64,000 bases of DNA from Bacteroidota bacterium (GCA_013697245.1 JACCXH010000056.1:1-64000); one strand, 5' to 3'. Shown: positions 1 to 8,879, counted from the stretch's first letter. Numbers and translations: made by a program. Notes: generated by a model not told the origin, from the letters alone.

Positions 1-85
1 TGTTGAAAAAATAATGACTTAATAATTAGATAACTCTGAAAAATTTATTTACTTCGTATCAACAAATCTCAAAAACAAAAAAACC

Positions 86-241
86 ATGGCAAAAAAAGCA
101 ACAGCTAAAAAAGCTACAGCAAAAAAAGCAGCTCCTAAAAAAGCAGCAAAAAAAGGCGCTAAAAAAGCAGCTCCTAAAAAAGCAGCTAAGAAAAAAGCAG
201 CTCCTAGAAAAGCAGCTAAGAAAGCAGCTAAGAAAAAGTAA
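86..241 (+). CDS. Histone H1-like Lys/Ala-rich DNA-binding protein
   Basis: A 51-residue protein made almost only of Lys, Ala and a few Pro/Thr/Gly/Arg residues, built from degenerate AAKK/AAPKK units. This is the composition of the C-terminal tail of eukaryotic H1 and of bacterial Hc1-type proteins, which bind and compact DNA electrostatically through an unstructured basic chain. No globular domain is present. The ATG at 86 is the only reasonable start, and a strong intrinsic terminator follows the stop, so the gene is probably monocistronic. A long open frame on the opposite strand is only a mirror of the repeat. The DNA-binding role is inferred from composition. Confidence 0.85.
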   Translation: MAKKATAKKATAKKAAPKKAAKKGAKKAAPKKAAKKKAAPRKAAKKAAKKK

Positions 242-248
242 AAAGAAG

Positions 249-272
249 CCCCGCTCAGCGGGGTTTTTTTTT
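249..272 (+). terminator. Intrinsic terminator of the H1-like gene
   Basis: A GC-rich inverted repeat (CCCCGCT at 249-255, AGCGGGG at 257-263) is followed by nine T residues, 8 bases after the stop codon of the H1-like gene. Confidence 0.9.
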
Positions 273-353
273 GACCTTTTTTTCTACCAAACAAAATTCA
301 TCGTCTCAAAATTTAATTTATATTTACACTTATTATTAAAAACAGAAAAAGAG

Positions 354-884
354 ATGAAAAAACTAATCAATTTATTATCAGTTGCTGTGATCGTGTCAAC
401 CCTAATTTCATGTGGTGGCAAAAAGAAAGAGCAAGAAGCTATAGTTGCCCCACAAGGCATGAACGTTTTAGACCTTAGCAAATACGGTAAGCCGTTCGCG
501 ATCTTTGTGCCCGATACCAATGCAGCTAAACTTACAGTTACCGAACAATCTTCAGGCGCTTTAGATATTAAAGTAGGTGGCACCTTTGCCATTACCATTA
601 ATGAGCAGGCTGCCGATATCGAGTTAAAGAAAAAAGACATTAAAGAGGATGAGGTTTTAAAATTCAAGAATTATGTAGTGGACGAACCAACTGCTATTTT
701 TTGGGAGAGCGAGATCGTAAAACCTGAATTTCACTTTATTGTTAATCAAAAAATAGGTACTACAGATTATTGTATCGAAGATCTTAAAAGTACCGAAACC
801 GAACCTTTTGATAAAGCAACCACTCAAAAAATGTACGATAGTGCAAAAGGCATAAAAGAAATTAAGAAAGAAGAAAAGTCTTAA
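354..884 (+). CDS. Putative lipoprotein of unknown function
   Basis: 176 residues beginning with a typical lipoprotein signal peptide: Met-Lys-Lys, a hydrophobic stretch, then the lipobox LISC with the acylated Cys at residue 20. A GGKKK linker follows, so the protein should be anchored to the inner or outer membrane and face the periplasm or outside. The mature part is acidic, predicted alpha/beta and has a Lys/Glu-rich tail. I recognise no domain. The gene stands alone between two terminators. Confidence 0.8.
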   Translation: MKKLINLLSVAVIVSTLISCGGKKKEQEAIVAPQGMNVLDLSKYGKPFAIFVPDTNAAKLTVTEQSSGALDIKVGGTFAITINEQAADIELKKKDIKEDEVLKFKNYVVDEPTAIFWESEIVKPEFHFIVNQKIGTTDYCIEDLKSTETEPFDKATTQKMYDSAKGIKEIKKEEKS

Positions 885-904
885 TTCTGTTTTTTTAGAA
901 AAAA

Positions 905-934
905 GCCGATCCGAAACCCCGGATCGGCTTTTTT
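905..934 (+). terminator. Intrinsic terminator of the lipoprotein gene
   Basis: Perfect 9-bp stem (GCCGATCCG 905-913 with CGGATCGGC 920-928), six-base loop and a run of six T residues. Confidence 0.92.
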
Positions 935-1042
935 ATTGCGCTTCCAGTTATTTAAGGCTATTAACAATAAAGGCAAATTATTAACACCATAGCCAATCTT
1001 AGAAAGTTTTTCTAATATTTGTCCTCAGTCAAACTAATTACT

Positions 1043-1390
1043 ATGTCGGAAGAACTTGAAAAAAATGAAAGTGGAGATTTGTTCTCGAAATCTGTAAGAG
1101 CAGGAAAGCGTACTTACTTTTTTGATGTGAAGAGCACTCGTGGAAATGATTACTACCTAACTATTACAGAAAGCAAGAAGCGTTTTGGTACTGATGGTAA
1201 ATTCAGCTATGAAAAACATAAGATCTTTTTATATAAAGAAGATTTTGAAAAATTTGTTGAGGGCCTTAACGAAGCAGTAGCCCATATTAAGGAAAATGCC
1301 CCCGAAATAGAACCAAGAAAAGAATACTCCGAGCATAACAGAGACGAGTCTACAAGTTCTGAAGTGAATTTTGAAGACCTTGGAAATTAA
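1043..1390 (+). CDS. PUR-family (DUF3276) nucleic-acid-binding protein
   Basis: 115 residues with the hallmark run of bacterial PUR repeat proteins: RAGKRTYFFDVKSTRGNDYYL followed by TITESKKRF and YEKHKIFLYKEDFEKF. Members of this family, common in Bacteroidota and spirochaetes, fold like eukaryotic Pur-alpha repeats and bind single-stranded DNA or RNA, often as dimers. The tail after about residue 88 is acidic and probably disordered. The ATG at 1043 is preferred over a TTG eight codons upstream because family members begin close to the acidic MSEELEK-type leader. The gene is monocistronic, ending in a palindromic terminator. Confidence 0.9.
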   Translation: MSEELEKNESGDLFSKSVRAGKRTYFFDVKSTRGNDYYLTITESKKRFGTDGKFSYEKHKIFLYKEDFEKFVEGLNEAVAHIKENAPEIEPRKEYSEHNRDESTSSEVNFEDLGN

Positions 1391-1401
1391 AAACTTTAAA
1401 A

Positions 1402-1426
1402 CGGATCCAAAAACGGATCCGTTTTT
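1402..1426 (+). terminator. Terminator between convergent genes
   Basis: CGGATCC (1402-1408) and GGATCCG (1415-1421) form a 7-bp stem followed by TTTTT. A-rich sequence on the other side lets it work for the convergent SGNH hydrolase gene too, whose stop codon it overlaps. Confidence 0.85.
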
Positions 1427-2102
1427 ATTTTAATAAAGTTAAAGCTGAGCTTAAAATTATTTTTTCCCACAAAGCATATTCTTTAGCCGAAGGGTGAAGT
1501 CCATCGGCCGCCACCAAAGAAGCATCGTCTTTCATTTTTTTAGACAGGTCGTAAATATCTACCAAAGGCAATCCTCTTTTTTTAGCTTCGGCAATAATTA
1601 CTGTATTAAAGTCGGCAATTCCTTTTCCGATATCCCTGCCATTACCGTAATCTTTGCCCTGTGGCGTAACACCAAAATCAGGAATGGTTATTAAAATGAT
1701 CTTTTTCGTATCACTCATGTTTTTTTGTACATCATCCAAAATAAATACCAGGTTCTTGGTAAAGCTTTCTTTTGACACTCCTCTCACCCAATCATTCACA
1801 CCAATTAATATGGTAACAAAGTCGGGTTTTAATTTTTTTACCAATGGCAATTCATTATCAATAAGGTTTTGTGTGCTAAAACCATTCCGCGCCGGGTTAT
1901 CCAATAGTTTACATTCAATTTTATTTTCAATTAAATGATTGGTGAGCAGCAACGGCCATGCTTCTTTTTCAGTTGCCCCGGTGCATATAGTGTATGAATC
2001 GCCCAGAGGCAAATAAGTAATGATTTTGGGTGGCTGCATCTTAAAAGCGGTAAAAATTACAATAATTAAAAAAAGGATCTGGTATATATATTTTCGCTGC
2101 AT
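1425..2102 (-). CDS. SGNH/GDSL-type lipase/esterase
   Basis: 225 residues with an N-terminal hydrophobic segment (about residues 4-20) that is a signal peptide or anchor. The catalytic blocks of the SGNH hydrolase family are all present: GDSY with the nucleophilic Ser at residue 36, an Asn-containing block after NPARNG, GVND at 101-104, and DGLHPS with the Asp/His pair at about 200-203. These enzymes hydrolyse esters of lipids or acylated sugars. The substrate cannot be told from sequence. The location is probably periplasmic or envelope-attached. The next gene upstream is the divergent trp operon. Confidence 0.88.
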   Translation of the reverse strand: MQRKYIYQILFLIIVIFTAFKMQPPKIITYLPLGDSYTICTGATEKEAWPLLLTNHLIENKIECKLLDNPARNGFSTQNLIDNELPLVKKLKPDFVTILIGVNDWVRGVSKESFTKNLVFILDDVQKNMSDTKKIILITIPDFGVTPQGKDYGNGRDIGKGIADFNTVIIAEAKKRGLPLVDIYDLSKKMKDDASLVAADGLHPSAKEYALWEKIILSSALTLLK

Positions 2103-2286
2103 ACACTAAGTTACGATTATTAGCCCCTAATTGGATTTAAAAATTTAAATTATCATGACCGGATTTGCAAAAAATCATCTTTTTTTAAAACCCGCAAACC
2201 CAATGATTATCGCAACTAAGACATTAAAACCACGACTTTGGTTGAACCCAAAACAAAAAATAATTTTTTTAATAAAAAACTTTGCT

Positions 2287-2294
2287 TAGGTTTG
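2287..2294 (+). promoter_or_regulatory. -7 promoter element of the trp-aro operon
   Basis: TAGGTTTG is an exact match to the Bacteroidota -7 consensus TAnnTTTG and lies 9 bases before the leader-peptide start codon. No good -33 TTG/TTTG box is seen at the usual spacing. Transcription should begin around 2299-2301, giving a leader mRNA with almost no 5' untranslated bases before the leader ORF. Confidence 0.65.
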
Positions 2295-2303
2295 TACACG
2301 GAA

Positions 2304-2366
2304 ATGAAAAATAATAATGTAAATAAAATGTGGTGGTGGTTCGCAAATACAATTGTGAACAGCTAA
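2304..2366 (+). CDS. trpL: trp operon leader peptide
   Basis: A 20-residue ORF, MKNNNVNKMWWWFANTIVNS, with three consecutive TGG (Trp) codons at 2331-2339. Trp is normally the rarest residue, and this ORF sits directly upstream of an intrinsic terminator and of trpE, the classic architecture of ribosome-mediated attenuation. The stop codon (2364-2366) lies just after the sequence that can form the antiterminator. The peptide itself probably has no function beyond sensing charged tRNA-Trp. Confidence 0.9.
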   Translation: MKNNNVNKMWWWFANTIVNS

Positions 2367-2406
2367 ATTTATATTTACCTAAGGCATATTTCAAAGCCCG
2401 CTGTTC
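2339..2406 (+). promoter_or_regulatory. trp attenuator: 1:2 stem and 2:3 antiterminator
   Basis: Segment 1 (GTTCGCAA, 2339-2346), starting on the last Trp codon, pairs with segment 2 (TTGTGAAC, 2353-2360) through eight bases including one G-U. Segment 2 also contains GAACAGC (2357-2363), perfectly complementary to GCTGTTC (2400-2406), the 5' arm of the terminator hairpin. A ribosome stalled on the Trp codons would cover segment 1 and free segment 2 to form the antiterminator, so the operon is expressed when Trp-tRNA is scarce. When translation runs through, the terminator forms. Confidence 0.85.
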
Positions 2407-2424
2407 TGTAACAGCGGGCTTTTT
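2396..2424 (+). terminator. trp attenuator terminator (3:4)
   Basis: Perfect 10-bp stem (GCCCGCTGTT 2396-2405 with AACAGCGGGC 2410-2419), four-base loop CTGT, then TTTTT. It lies between trpL and trpE, 17 bases before the trpE start codon, so it must be bypassed for expression. Confidence 0.95.
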
Positions 2425-2441
2425 ATTTTAAACCAAGCGAC

Positions 2442-3887
2442 ATGATAGAATTAAAAACATACACAAAAACCATACTTGCCGATACTAAAACGCCAATCGG
2501 TATTTTTATGGCGCTAAGAGATATTTACCAAAAACCTCTTTTGCTAGAAAGTTCGGATTATAACAGTAAGCAAAACCATTATTCGTATTTATGCTTCCAG
2601 CCACTTGCCTCTTTTGAATTGTCAGGCCAGGTTTTAAAAACAGTTGTTGGTTCTGTAATTCAAAAACAAGCTCTTCCATCTTCAAACAGAACCTTGGTTC
2701 AGGAATTCATCAATTTTAAGGAGCAATTTATTTTTCAAGAGCTAAATTTTGGTTTTTGCACCGGTGGATTGTTTGGCTATAACAGTTTTGATGTGATAGA
2801 ATATTTTGAAGACATTACTTTTAGGCAAAAAGAGAATAAACAGCTAATACCGGATATTTTATATCATCTGTATTCTTTGATCTTGGTCTTTGACCATACA
2901 ACAAATAACCTACACATTATTTCTCATGCTTTTGATAACGAAACTGCCCAAAAACAATTATTCGAACTTAACGAAAACATACTAACCCAGCAGGTAACTG
3001 AATTTAATTTTAGCCCGGTAGGAGAAGAAAGAGCCAACCAAACTGATGATGAATTTATGGAGCTGGTTAATGTTGCAAAAGATCATTGCCAAAAAGGTGA
3101 TATCTTTCAAATGGTATTATCGCGCCAATTTTCGCAAGCCTACATTGGCGACGACTTTAATTTATACCGCGCGCTTAAGAATATTAATCCATCACCTTAT
3201 TTGTTCTATTTCGATACAGGCAGGTTTCGCTTGTTTGGTTCTTCGCCCGAAGCGCAACTGATCATTAAAAACAATAAAGCACAAATTAATCCAATTGCCG
3301 GCACTTATAAACGCAGTGCAAATAATACGGAAGATATCATTAACGCAAAAAAATTACTGGTTGACGAAAAAGAAAATGCCGAACATATGATGTTGGTTGA
3401 TCTTGCGAGAAATGATCTGAGCAAATATTGCACTGCTGTTGAACCTGTTTATTTACAACAAGTGCAGCTTTATTCGCATGTAATACACTTGGTAAGCAAA
3501 ATAGAAGGAGAGCTTCGGGCAGGCATTCATGCTTTTGAAGTGTTAGCGGGCTCATCACCTGCGGGTACATTATCGGGGGCACCAAAATACAAAGCCCTAC
3601 AGTTAATTGATAAATATGAACCAACATCGCGCGGTTATTATGGCGGTTCAATAGGATTTTTATCTGATAAGAACGAACTTAACCAGGCCATCATGATCCG
3701 TACTTTTTTAAGTAAGGATCATGTTCTTTATTACCAGGCGGGCGCAGGTATTGTTAACGCCAGCGATCCTGAGTCTGAAATGAACGAGATCTATAACAAA
3801 ATATCTGCCCTTAAAAAAGCCATTAAAGAGGCTCAAAAAATTAATAAAACCATATCCTCATACAGCCATGAAACTACTAATACTTGA
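2442..3887 (+). CDS. trpE: Anthranilate synthase component I
   Basis: 481 residues. It catalyses conversion of chorismate to anthranilate with ammonia supplied by TrpG, the first committed step of tryptophan synthesis. The C-terminal chorismate-binding domain is complete, with the signatures FGSSPEAQ, INPIAGTYKR, DEKENAEHMMLVDLARND, GTLSGAPKYKALQ and QAGAGIVNASDPESE. The N-terminal domain has LLESSD, the usual place of the tryptophan feedback site. The start ATG lies just after the attenuator. The 3' end overlaps trpG by 20 nt, suggesting translational coupling of the two subunits. Confidence 0.97.
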   Translation: MIELKTYTKTILADTKTPIGIFMALRDIYQKPLLLESSDYNSKQNHYSYLCFQPLASFELSGQVLKTVVGSVIQKQALPSSNRTLVQEFINFKEQFIFQELNFGFCTGGLFGYNSFDVIEYFEDITFRQKENKQLIPDILYHLYSLILVFDHTTNNLHIISHAFDNETAQKQLFELNENILTQQVTEFNFSPVGEERANQTDDEFMELVNVAKDHCQKGDIFQMVLSRQFSQAYIGDDFNLYRALKNINPSPYLFYFDTGRFRLFGSSPEAQLIIKNNKAQINPIAGTYKRSANNTEDIINAKKLLVDEKENAEHMMLVDLARNDLSKYCTAVEPVYLQQVQLYSHVIHLVSKIEGELRAGIHAFEVLAGSSPAGTLSGAPKYKALQLIDKYEPTSRGYYGGSIGFLSDKNELNQAIMIRTFLSKDHVLYYQAGAGIVNASDPESEMNEIYNKISALKKAIKEAQKINKTISSYSHETTNT

Positions 3888-4434
3888 TAATTACGACAGC
3901 TTTACTTACAATCTTGTTCATTTAGTCGAAAAAATGGGCAATATTAAGTTTGATGTCATTCGTAACGACAAAATTTCTTTAAAAGAAGTAAATGATTATT
4001 CTAAAATACTTTTATCGCCCGGCCCGGGCTTGCCAAAAGATTCAGGTATTATGCCCGAACTTTTAATGCAGTACCACAAAACCAAATCCATATTTGGAGT
4101 TTGCCTGGGCCTGCAAGCAATTGGTGAAACTTTTGGCGCTTCTTTAATGAACCTTGAAACCGTGTACCATGGCATTGCTACTCCTGTATACCTTCTTAAC
4201 GAGGATAAAATTTTTAAGGATTGTCCTAAAACATTTAATGCCGGTAGGTACCACTCGTGGGTAATTAAAAATGAAAATTTACCGGATGAATTGATCGTTA
4301 CCGCCATTGATGATAAAAATAATATTATGGCGGCTAAACATCGTACCTATGATGTAAGAGGCGTTCAGTTCCACCCTGAATCTATTTTATCGGAGCACGG
4401 AGAAACCATTCTACGAAATTGGCTTAGCGCCTGA
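3868..4434 (+). CDS. trpG: Anthranilate synthase component II (glutamine amidotransferase)
   Basis: 188 residues, a complete class I glutamine amidotransferase. NYDSFTYNLV lies at the start, the oxyanion-strand PGPG at 51-54, the nucleophilic Cys79 in GVCLGLQAIG, and the catalytic His169/Glu171 in HPES. It hydrolyses glutamine and channels ammonia to TrpE. In some bacteria the same subunit also serves aminodeoxychorismate synthase (PabA). No separate pabA is visible here. Confidence 0.97.
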   Translation: MKLLILDNYDSFTYNLVHLVEKMGNIKFDVIRNDKISLKEVNDYSKILLSPGPGLPKDSGIMPELLMQYHKTKSIFGVCLGLQAIGETFGASLMNLETVYHGIATPVYLLNEDKIFKDCPKTFNAGRYHSWVIKNENLPDELIVTAIDDKNNIMAAKHRTYDVRGVQFHPESILSEHGETILRNWLSA

Positions 4435-4484
4435 TCGTAAAAACATAATCATTCATCATTATTAATTTTAAAAAATTAAAACCA

Positions 4485-5462
4485 ATGTTTCAAAAACTTT
4501 GTAGCGGACATATTTTATCACAACAAGAAGCGCACGACCTGATGCTGGATATCGCTTCGCAAAAAATGAACGAATACCAATTGAGTATTTCTATTGGCAT
4601 CTATCAAACGCGGCATATTTCTATGCAGGAACTAAGCGGATTTAAAAATGCTTTAATGGATCTGTCAGTAAAAGTAGGCCTGCACAAACCCTGCATAGAT
4701 GTTTGTGGTACGGGTGGCGATAAAAAAAACACTTTCAATATTTCTACCCTATCTGCTTTTATTTTAGCGGCAGCAGGTGTTCCTGTTGCAAAACACGGCA
4801 ATTACGGCGCTTCAAGCGTGTCGGGTTCATCAGATGTTTTAAAACATTTCGGATATCAATTCAAAAGCGATCCCTCCGAGCTTAATTATGATCTTGAGAA
4901 ACATAATATGTGTTTTATACATGCACCTTTATTTCACCCTGCTTTAAAAATGGCCGCTCCTGTGAGAAAAAATATTGGCATAGGTACTTTTTTTAATTTG
5001 CTTGGCCCCCTTGTTAACCCGGCCGATCCACAATTCCGTTACATTGGCACATTTAATAGTAAAATAGCAAGAATGTATAATTACATTTTACAAAACTCGG
5101 GTCACAATTATACGATCGTACATTCTTTGGATGGTTATGATGAAATAAGCCTAACCTCAGAAACGAAACTATATACCAATTTAAAAGAAACGATGATAGA
5201 TAACTTTGATTTTAATTTTTCGAAATTGGCTGCAAACGATCTTTATGGCGGCGAAACAATTGCGGACGCTGCTGCAATTTTTTTAAATGTATTACAGAAC
5301 AAAGCTACTCGAGCACAAACCGAAGTGGTGCTTGCCAATACAGCTCTGGCAATGAATTGTTATTATCCTAACATCACACTTCATGACTGCATCGAAAGAT
5401 CAAAAGATGCTATTATTTCTAACAAAGCATATTCCTTATTTAAGAACCTGATTAATTCATAA
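4485..5462 (+). CDS. trpD: Anthranilate phosphoribosyltransferase
   Basis: 325 residues. It transfers the phosphoribosyl group of PRPP to anthranilate. The PRPP-binding loop CGTGGD is at about 74-79, followed by KNTFNIST. The anthranilate-site motifs KHGNYGASSVSGSSDVL and FLLGPLVNP-like NLLGPLVNPADP are intact. A gap of 50 nt separates it from trpG, the widest spacing inside the trp block, but no terminator or promoter is evident there. Confidence 0.96.
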   Translation: MFQKLCSGHILSQQEAHDLMLDIASQKMNEYQLSISIGIYQTRHISMQELSGFKNALMDLSVKVGLHKPCIDVCGTGGDKKNTFNISTLSAFILAAAGVPVAKHGNYGASSVSGSSDVLKHFGYQFKSDPSELNYDLEKHNMCFIHAPLFHPALKMAAPVRKNIGIGTFFNLLGPLVNPADPQFRYIGTFNSKIARMYNYILQNSGHNYTIVHSLDGYDEISLTSETKLYTNLKETMIDNFDFNFSKLAANDLYGGETIADAAAIFLNVLQNKATRAQTEVVLANTALAMNCYYPNITLHDCIERSKDAIISNKAYSLFKNLINS

Positions 5463-5465
5463 ACC

Positions 5466-6278
5466 ATGAACACACTTGAAAAAATAATAACACACAAAAG
5501 ATCAGAAGTAGAAGAAAATAAAAAACTTTATCCCGTTAAATTATTAGAACGCTCGCTTTATTTTAACTCTGTCCCTGTTTCGCTGGATAAATATTTAAAG
5601 CGGCAGGATAAAAGTGGCATTATTGCCGAAATAAAAAAACGATCCCCGTCAAAAGGCATCATCAATAACTATGTAAATGTAGAAAAAACATCAATTGGTT
5701 ATATGCAAGCAGGAGCAAGTGCAATTTCTGTACTTACCGATAAAACTTTTTTTGGCGGAACTAACCAGGATCTTAGCCTTGCCCGAAAATTTAATTTTTG
5801 CCCCATTTTAAGAAAAGATTTTATTGTGGATGAATATCAGATTATTGAAGCTAAATCTATTGGTGCCGATGCCATATTATTAATAGCAGCCTGTTTAAAC
5901 AAAAACGAAATTATTTTGTTGAGCGAACTGGCTGTGAGTTTAGGACTTGAAGTACTATTGGAGATACATGAAGAGGCTGACCTGGAAAAAATCCCAACGT
6001 CAATAACTATTGTTGGGGTAAATAACCGCGATCTTAAAACATTAAAAATAGATATGAATACAAGCTTTAGATTAATTGATAAACTGCCTAAAGAAAAAAC
6101 AAAGGTTGCCGAAAGTGGTATTGAAAGTGTTGAAAGCATACTACAATTAAGAGAAGCAGGTTATTCGGGATTTTTAATAGGTTCTTATTTTATGAAACAT
6201 CCCGAACCTTCTTTCGCCTGCAAAGAATTTATTTCTTTAATTAATAATGCTACTAAAAAATTAAGCAATGCTGATTAA
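5466..6278 (+). CDS. trpC: Indole-3-glycerol phosphate synthase
   Basis: 270 residues, a TIM-barrel enzyme that closes the indole ring. Active-site segments are visible: AEIKKRSPSKG near residue 54 (catalytic Lys), LTDKTFFGG, LRKDFIVDEYQI, a VGVNNRDLKT segment and AESGIES. It is encoded as a single-domain protein, not fused to TrpF as in Escherichia coli. The gene starts 3 nt after the trpD stop and overlaps trpF by 11 nt. Confidence 0.97.
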   Translation: MNTLEKIITHKRSEVEENKKLYPVKLLERSLYFNSVPVSLDKYLKRQDKSGIIAEIKKRSPSKGIINNYVNVEKTSIGYMQAGASAISVLTDKTFFGGTNQDLSLARKFNFCPILRKDFIVDEYQIIEAKSIGADAILLIAACLNKNEIILLSELAVSLGLEVLLEIHEEADLEKIPTSITIVGVNNRDLKTLKIDMNTSFRLIDKLPKEKTKVAESGIESVESILQLREAGYSGFLIGSYFMKHPEPSFACKEFISLINNATKKLSNAD

Positions 6279-6903
6279 GGTGTGTGGTTTAAATAACCGA
6301 GATAATATTATCACTATCTCAAAGATGGATATACAATTAATGGGGTTTATTTTTTATAAAGGATCGCCCCGTTATTTTAATAATGCATTAAGTTTTAATG
6401 AAGTAAGGCAAATTCCTAAAACAATAAAAAAAGTGGGTGTATTTGTAAATGAGCCTGTTTACAGCATTTTAAACACAGTAGCGCATTTCGATCTAGACAT
6501 GGTGCAACTTCATGGCGAGGAACCTGTGAAGGATTGCGAGCAACTTTTGCCGTTTGTAAAAGTTATCAAAACCATATCTATAAAGGACAAAGCCTCATTA
6601 AAAAGCCTGTCTAACTATACTTCTGTATGCGATCATTTTTTGTTTGATACCGCAACAGCAAATTATGGCGGAAGCGGAAACAGTTTTAACTGGAATTTAT
6701 TGCAAGAAATTAAAATAACTAAACCATTTTTTATCAGCGGGGGCATTTCTCCTAATAACTATAATGAGTTGGCGGGTTTAAAACTTAATAATTTTATTGG
6801 GATAGATGTGAACTCCAAATTTGAAGTAACCCCTGGGTTAAAAGACATTGAAAAAATTAATTTACTCTTAAAACAAAAACATCATGCAAGCGCAAATCAC
6901 TAA
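6268..6903 (+). CDS. trpF: Phosphoribosylanthranilate isomerase
   Basis: 211 residues, TIM-barrel isomerase acting between TrpD and TrpC. Signatures: KVCGLNN at the N-terminus with the general-base Cys, [32 protein letters not shown] with the catalytic Asp, and [11 protein letters not shown]. It overlaps trpC by 11 nt at the start and trpB by 20 nt at the end. Confidence 0.96.
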   Translation: MLIKVCGLNNRDNIITISKMDIQLMGFIFYKGSPRYFNNALSFNEVRQIPKTIKKVGVFVNEPVYSILNTVAHFDLDMVQLHGEEPVKDCEQLLPFVKVIKTISIKDKASLKSLSNYTSVCDHFLFDTATANYGGSGNSFNWNLLQEIKITKPFFISGGISPNNYNELAGLKLNNFIGIDVNSKFEVTPGLKDIEKINLLLKQKHHASANH

Positions 6904-8077
6904 AGGCTATTCTATCAGCAAAAATGGTTATTATGGAAATTTTGGTGGTGCCTATATACCCGAATTGCTGTATAATAATGTAAACGAATTGGTTCAAAAT
7001 TATTTACAATTAACGCAAGACCCTGATTTTAATAAAGAGCTTAATCTTCTTTTAAAAGATTATGTGGGCAGGCCAAGCCCTTTATACTTTGCAAAAAAAT
7101 TGTCAAAAAAATACGGGGCAAAAATTTATTTAAAACGCGAAGATCTTAATCACACAGGTTCGCATAAAATAAATAACGCGCTTGGTCAGGCCTTGCTTGC
7201 AAAAAAATTAGGTAAGCAAAAAATAATTGCCGAAACGGGTGCAGGCCAGCACGGAGCTGCCGCTGCCACTGCCTGCGCTCTTTTAGGCTTAGAATGCACG
7301 GTGTTTATGGGCGAAGTGGACATTGAACGCCAGGCGCCAAACGTATCGCGAATGAAAATGCTGGGAGCAAAGATCATTCCGGCAACAAGCGGCACAAGAA
7401 CGTTAAAAGATGCTACTAACGAAGCCATTCGTTACTGGATAAACAATAACGATTCGTATTACCTTATAGGTTCTGTGGTTGGCCCGCACCCCTACCCCGA
7501 CCTTGTAACGCGCTTTCAAGCAATTATCAGCAAAGAAATAAAAGAACAATTGCTTACTGCTGAGGGTAAAGAAGATCCTGACTATGTATTAGCTTGCATT
7601 GGTGGCGGAAGCAATGCGGCCGGCGCATTTTACAATTTTATTGGTAATGAGCGCGTAAAATTAATTGGTATTGAAGCCGCAGGAAAAGGCTTAAATACCG
7701 AATATACTGCCGCGACTTTACAAAAAGGTTCATGTGGTATCATTCACGGAAGCAAAACATTTTTAATGCAAACGTACGACGGACAAATTACAGAACCTTA
7801 TAGCATTTCTGCGGGCCTGGATTATCCCGGTATTGGTCCGCTACACGCGCATTTACAAGAAACAAAACTGGCCCGGTATTTATCTGCAACAGATGAAGAA
7901 AGTTTAGCCGCAGCTTTTGAATTAATGCAGGAAGAAGGAATTATTCCGGCTTTAGAGAGCGCTCATGCATTTGCGGTCTTAAAAAAAATAGAATTTAAAG
8001 AAAATGAAGTAGTGGTGATCAACTTATCAGGCCGCGGTGATAAAGATCTGGATACGTATTTAAAACATTTTAATTAA
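6884..8077 (+). CDS. trpB: Tryptophan synthase beta chain
   Basis: 397 residues, the PLP enzyme that condenses indole with serine. NFGGAYIPE begins the fold, and the PLP-binding Lys lies in [22 protein letters not shown], the phosphate loop GGGSNAAG, and the C-terminal [13 protein letters not shown] are present. Length and motifs fit the TrpB1 class, which forms the alpha2-beta2 complex with the adjacent TrpA. It overlaps trpF and is followed by trpA after one base. Confidence 0.98.
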   Translation: MQAQITKGYSISKNGYYGNFGGAYIPELLYNNVNELVQNYLQLTQDPDFNKELNLLLKDYVGRPSPLYFAKKLSKKYGAKIYLKREDLNHTGSHKINNALGQALLAKKLGKQKIIAETGAGQHGAAAATACALLGLECTVFMGEVDIERQAPNVSRMKMLGAKIIPATSGTRTLKDATNEAIRYWINNNDSYYLIGSVVGPHPYPDLVTRFQAIISKEIKEQLLTAEGKEDPDYVLACIGGGSNAAGAFYNFIGNERVKLIGIEAAGKGLNTEYTAATLQKGSCGIIHGSKTFLMQTYDGQITEPYSISAGLDYPGIGPLHAHLQETKLARYLSATDEESLAAAFELMQEEGIIPALESAHAFAVLKKIEFKENEVVVINLSGRGDKDLDTYLKHFN

Positions 8078-8078
8078 T

Positions 8079-8879
8079 ATGAAAACAAGATCAGAAATTT
8101 TATTTGAAAAAAAACCCAGCAACAATTTGTCGGTTTTTATTACTGCTGGTTTTCCAAACAAAGAAAGCCTTTTAGAGATTATTCCTTTATTAGAAAATTC
8201 AGATTGCGATATTATTGAGATCGGAATTCCTTTTTCAGACCCCTTGGCAGATGGCCCGGTAATTCAACAAAGCAGCGCAATCGCATTAAACAATGGCATG
8301 AATCTGGAATTGTTAATTAACCAGGTAAAGCAAGTGAGGCCTTTAATTTCTAAACCCATTATTTTAATGGGCTATTTAAATTCGCTTTTAAAATTTGGCA
8401 TTGAGCGTTTTTACGAAAGTTGTCATGAAGCCGGTGTAGATGGACTAATTATCCCTGACCTGCCATTACATGAGTTTAAAAATGAACATGAGCTGTATAT
8501 TAAAAAATATAACCTTGATTTTATTTTCTTGATCAGTCCAACAACTGAAAATAAACGGGCTTTAGAATTAGCAGCTAACAGCTCGGGTTTTTTGTATTTA
8601 GTTTCATCTAATTCTACCACCGGTAACATAAATGAGAATAAAACAGACCTCTCTGAAAAAGTAATGACACTAAAAAATGAGGGTTTAAAGATCCCAGTAT
8701 TAATTGGTTTTGGTATTAAGACCAGCAACGACTTTACAAAAGTGTGCAAATATGCAAATGGCGCTATCATTGGTTCTGCTTTTATTCAGATGATAAAAAA
8801 TTCAAACAACCTTCAAAAAGATATTCCGCAATTTATTCATAACCTTAAAACCAAAACTCATGATCATTCAATTAACTAA
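8079..8879 (+). CDS. trpA: Tryptophan synthase alpha chain
   Basis: 266 residues. It cleaves indole-3-glycerol phosphate and passes indole to TrpB. Catalytic Glu in IIEIGIPFSDPLADGP and the following Asp are present, as are VDGLIIPDLPLHE and the phosphate-binding IGFGIKTSND. Its last 20 nt overlap the DAHP synthase gene, so the trp block is coupled directly to the aro block. Confidence 0.97.
   Translation: MKTRSEILFEKKPSNNLSVFITAGFPNKESLLEIIPLLENSDCDIIEIGIPFSDPLADGPVIQQSSAIALNNGMNLELLINQVKQVRPLISKPIILMGYLNSLLKFGIERFYESCHEAGVDGLIIPDLPLHEFKNEHELYIKKYNLDFIFLISPTTENKRALELAANSSGFLYLVSSNSTTGNINENKTDLSEKVMTLKNEGLKIPVLIGFGIKTSNDFTKVCKYANGAIIGSAFIQMIKNSNNLQKDIPQFIHNLKTKTHDHSIN

Noticed and set aside
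49-294. Open frame on the minus strand across the H1-like gene
   Set aside because: It is a mirror of the Lys/Ala repeat, reading as an Ala/Phe/Leu string with no start context, and it would overlap a terminator.
1019-1042. TTG as the start of the PUR-family gene
   Set aside because: The ATG eight codons downstream gives the usual family N-terminus; the added residues have no family counterpart.
1494-1938. Two plus-strand open frames inside the SGNH hydrolase gene
   Set aside because: They lie antisense to a clear enzyme with GDSY, GVND and DGLHPS motifs, and their products look like random translation.
2103-2286. Possible further regulatory site upstream of the trp promoter
   Set aside because: A TTTG at 2237 is about 46 bases upstream of the -7 box, too far for a -33 element; I see no other structured signal in this AT-rich stretch.
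3340-3651. Minus-strand open frame within trpE
   Set aside because: Antisense to conserved chorismate-binding motifs, with no promoter or recognisable product.
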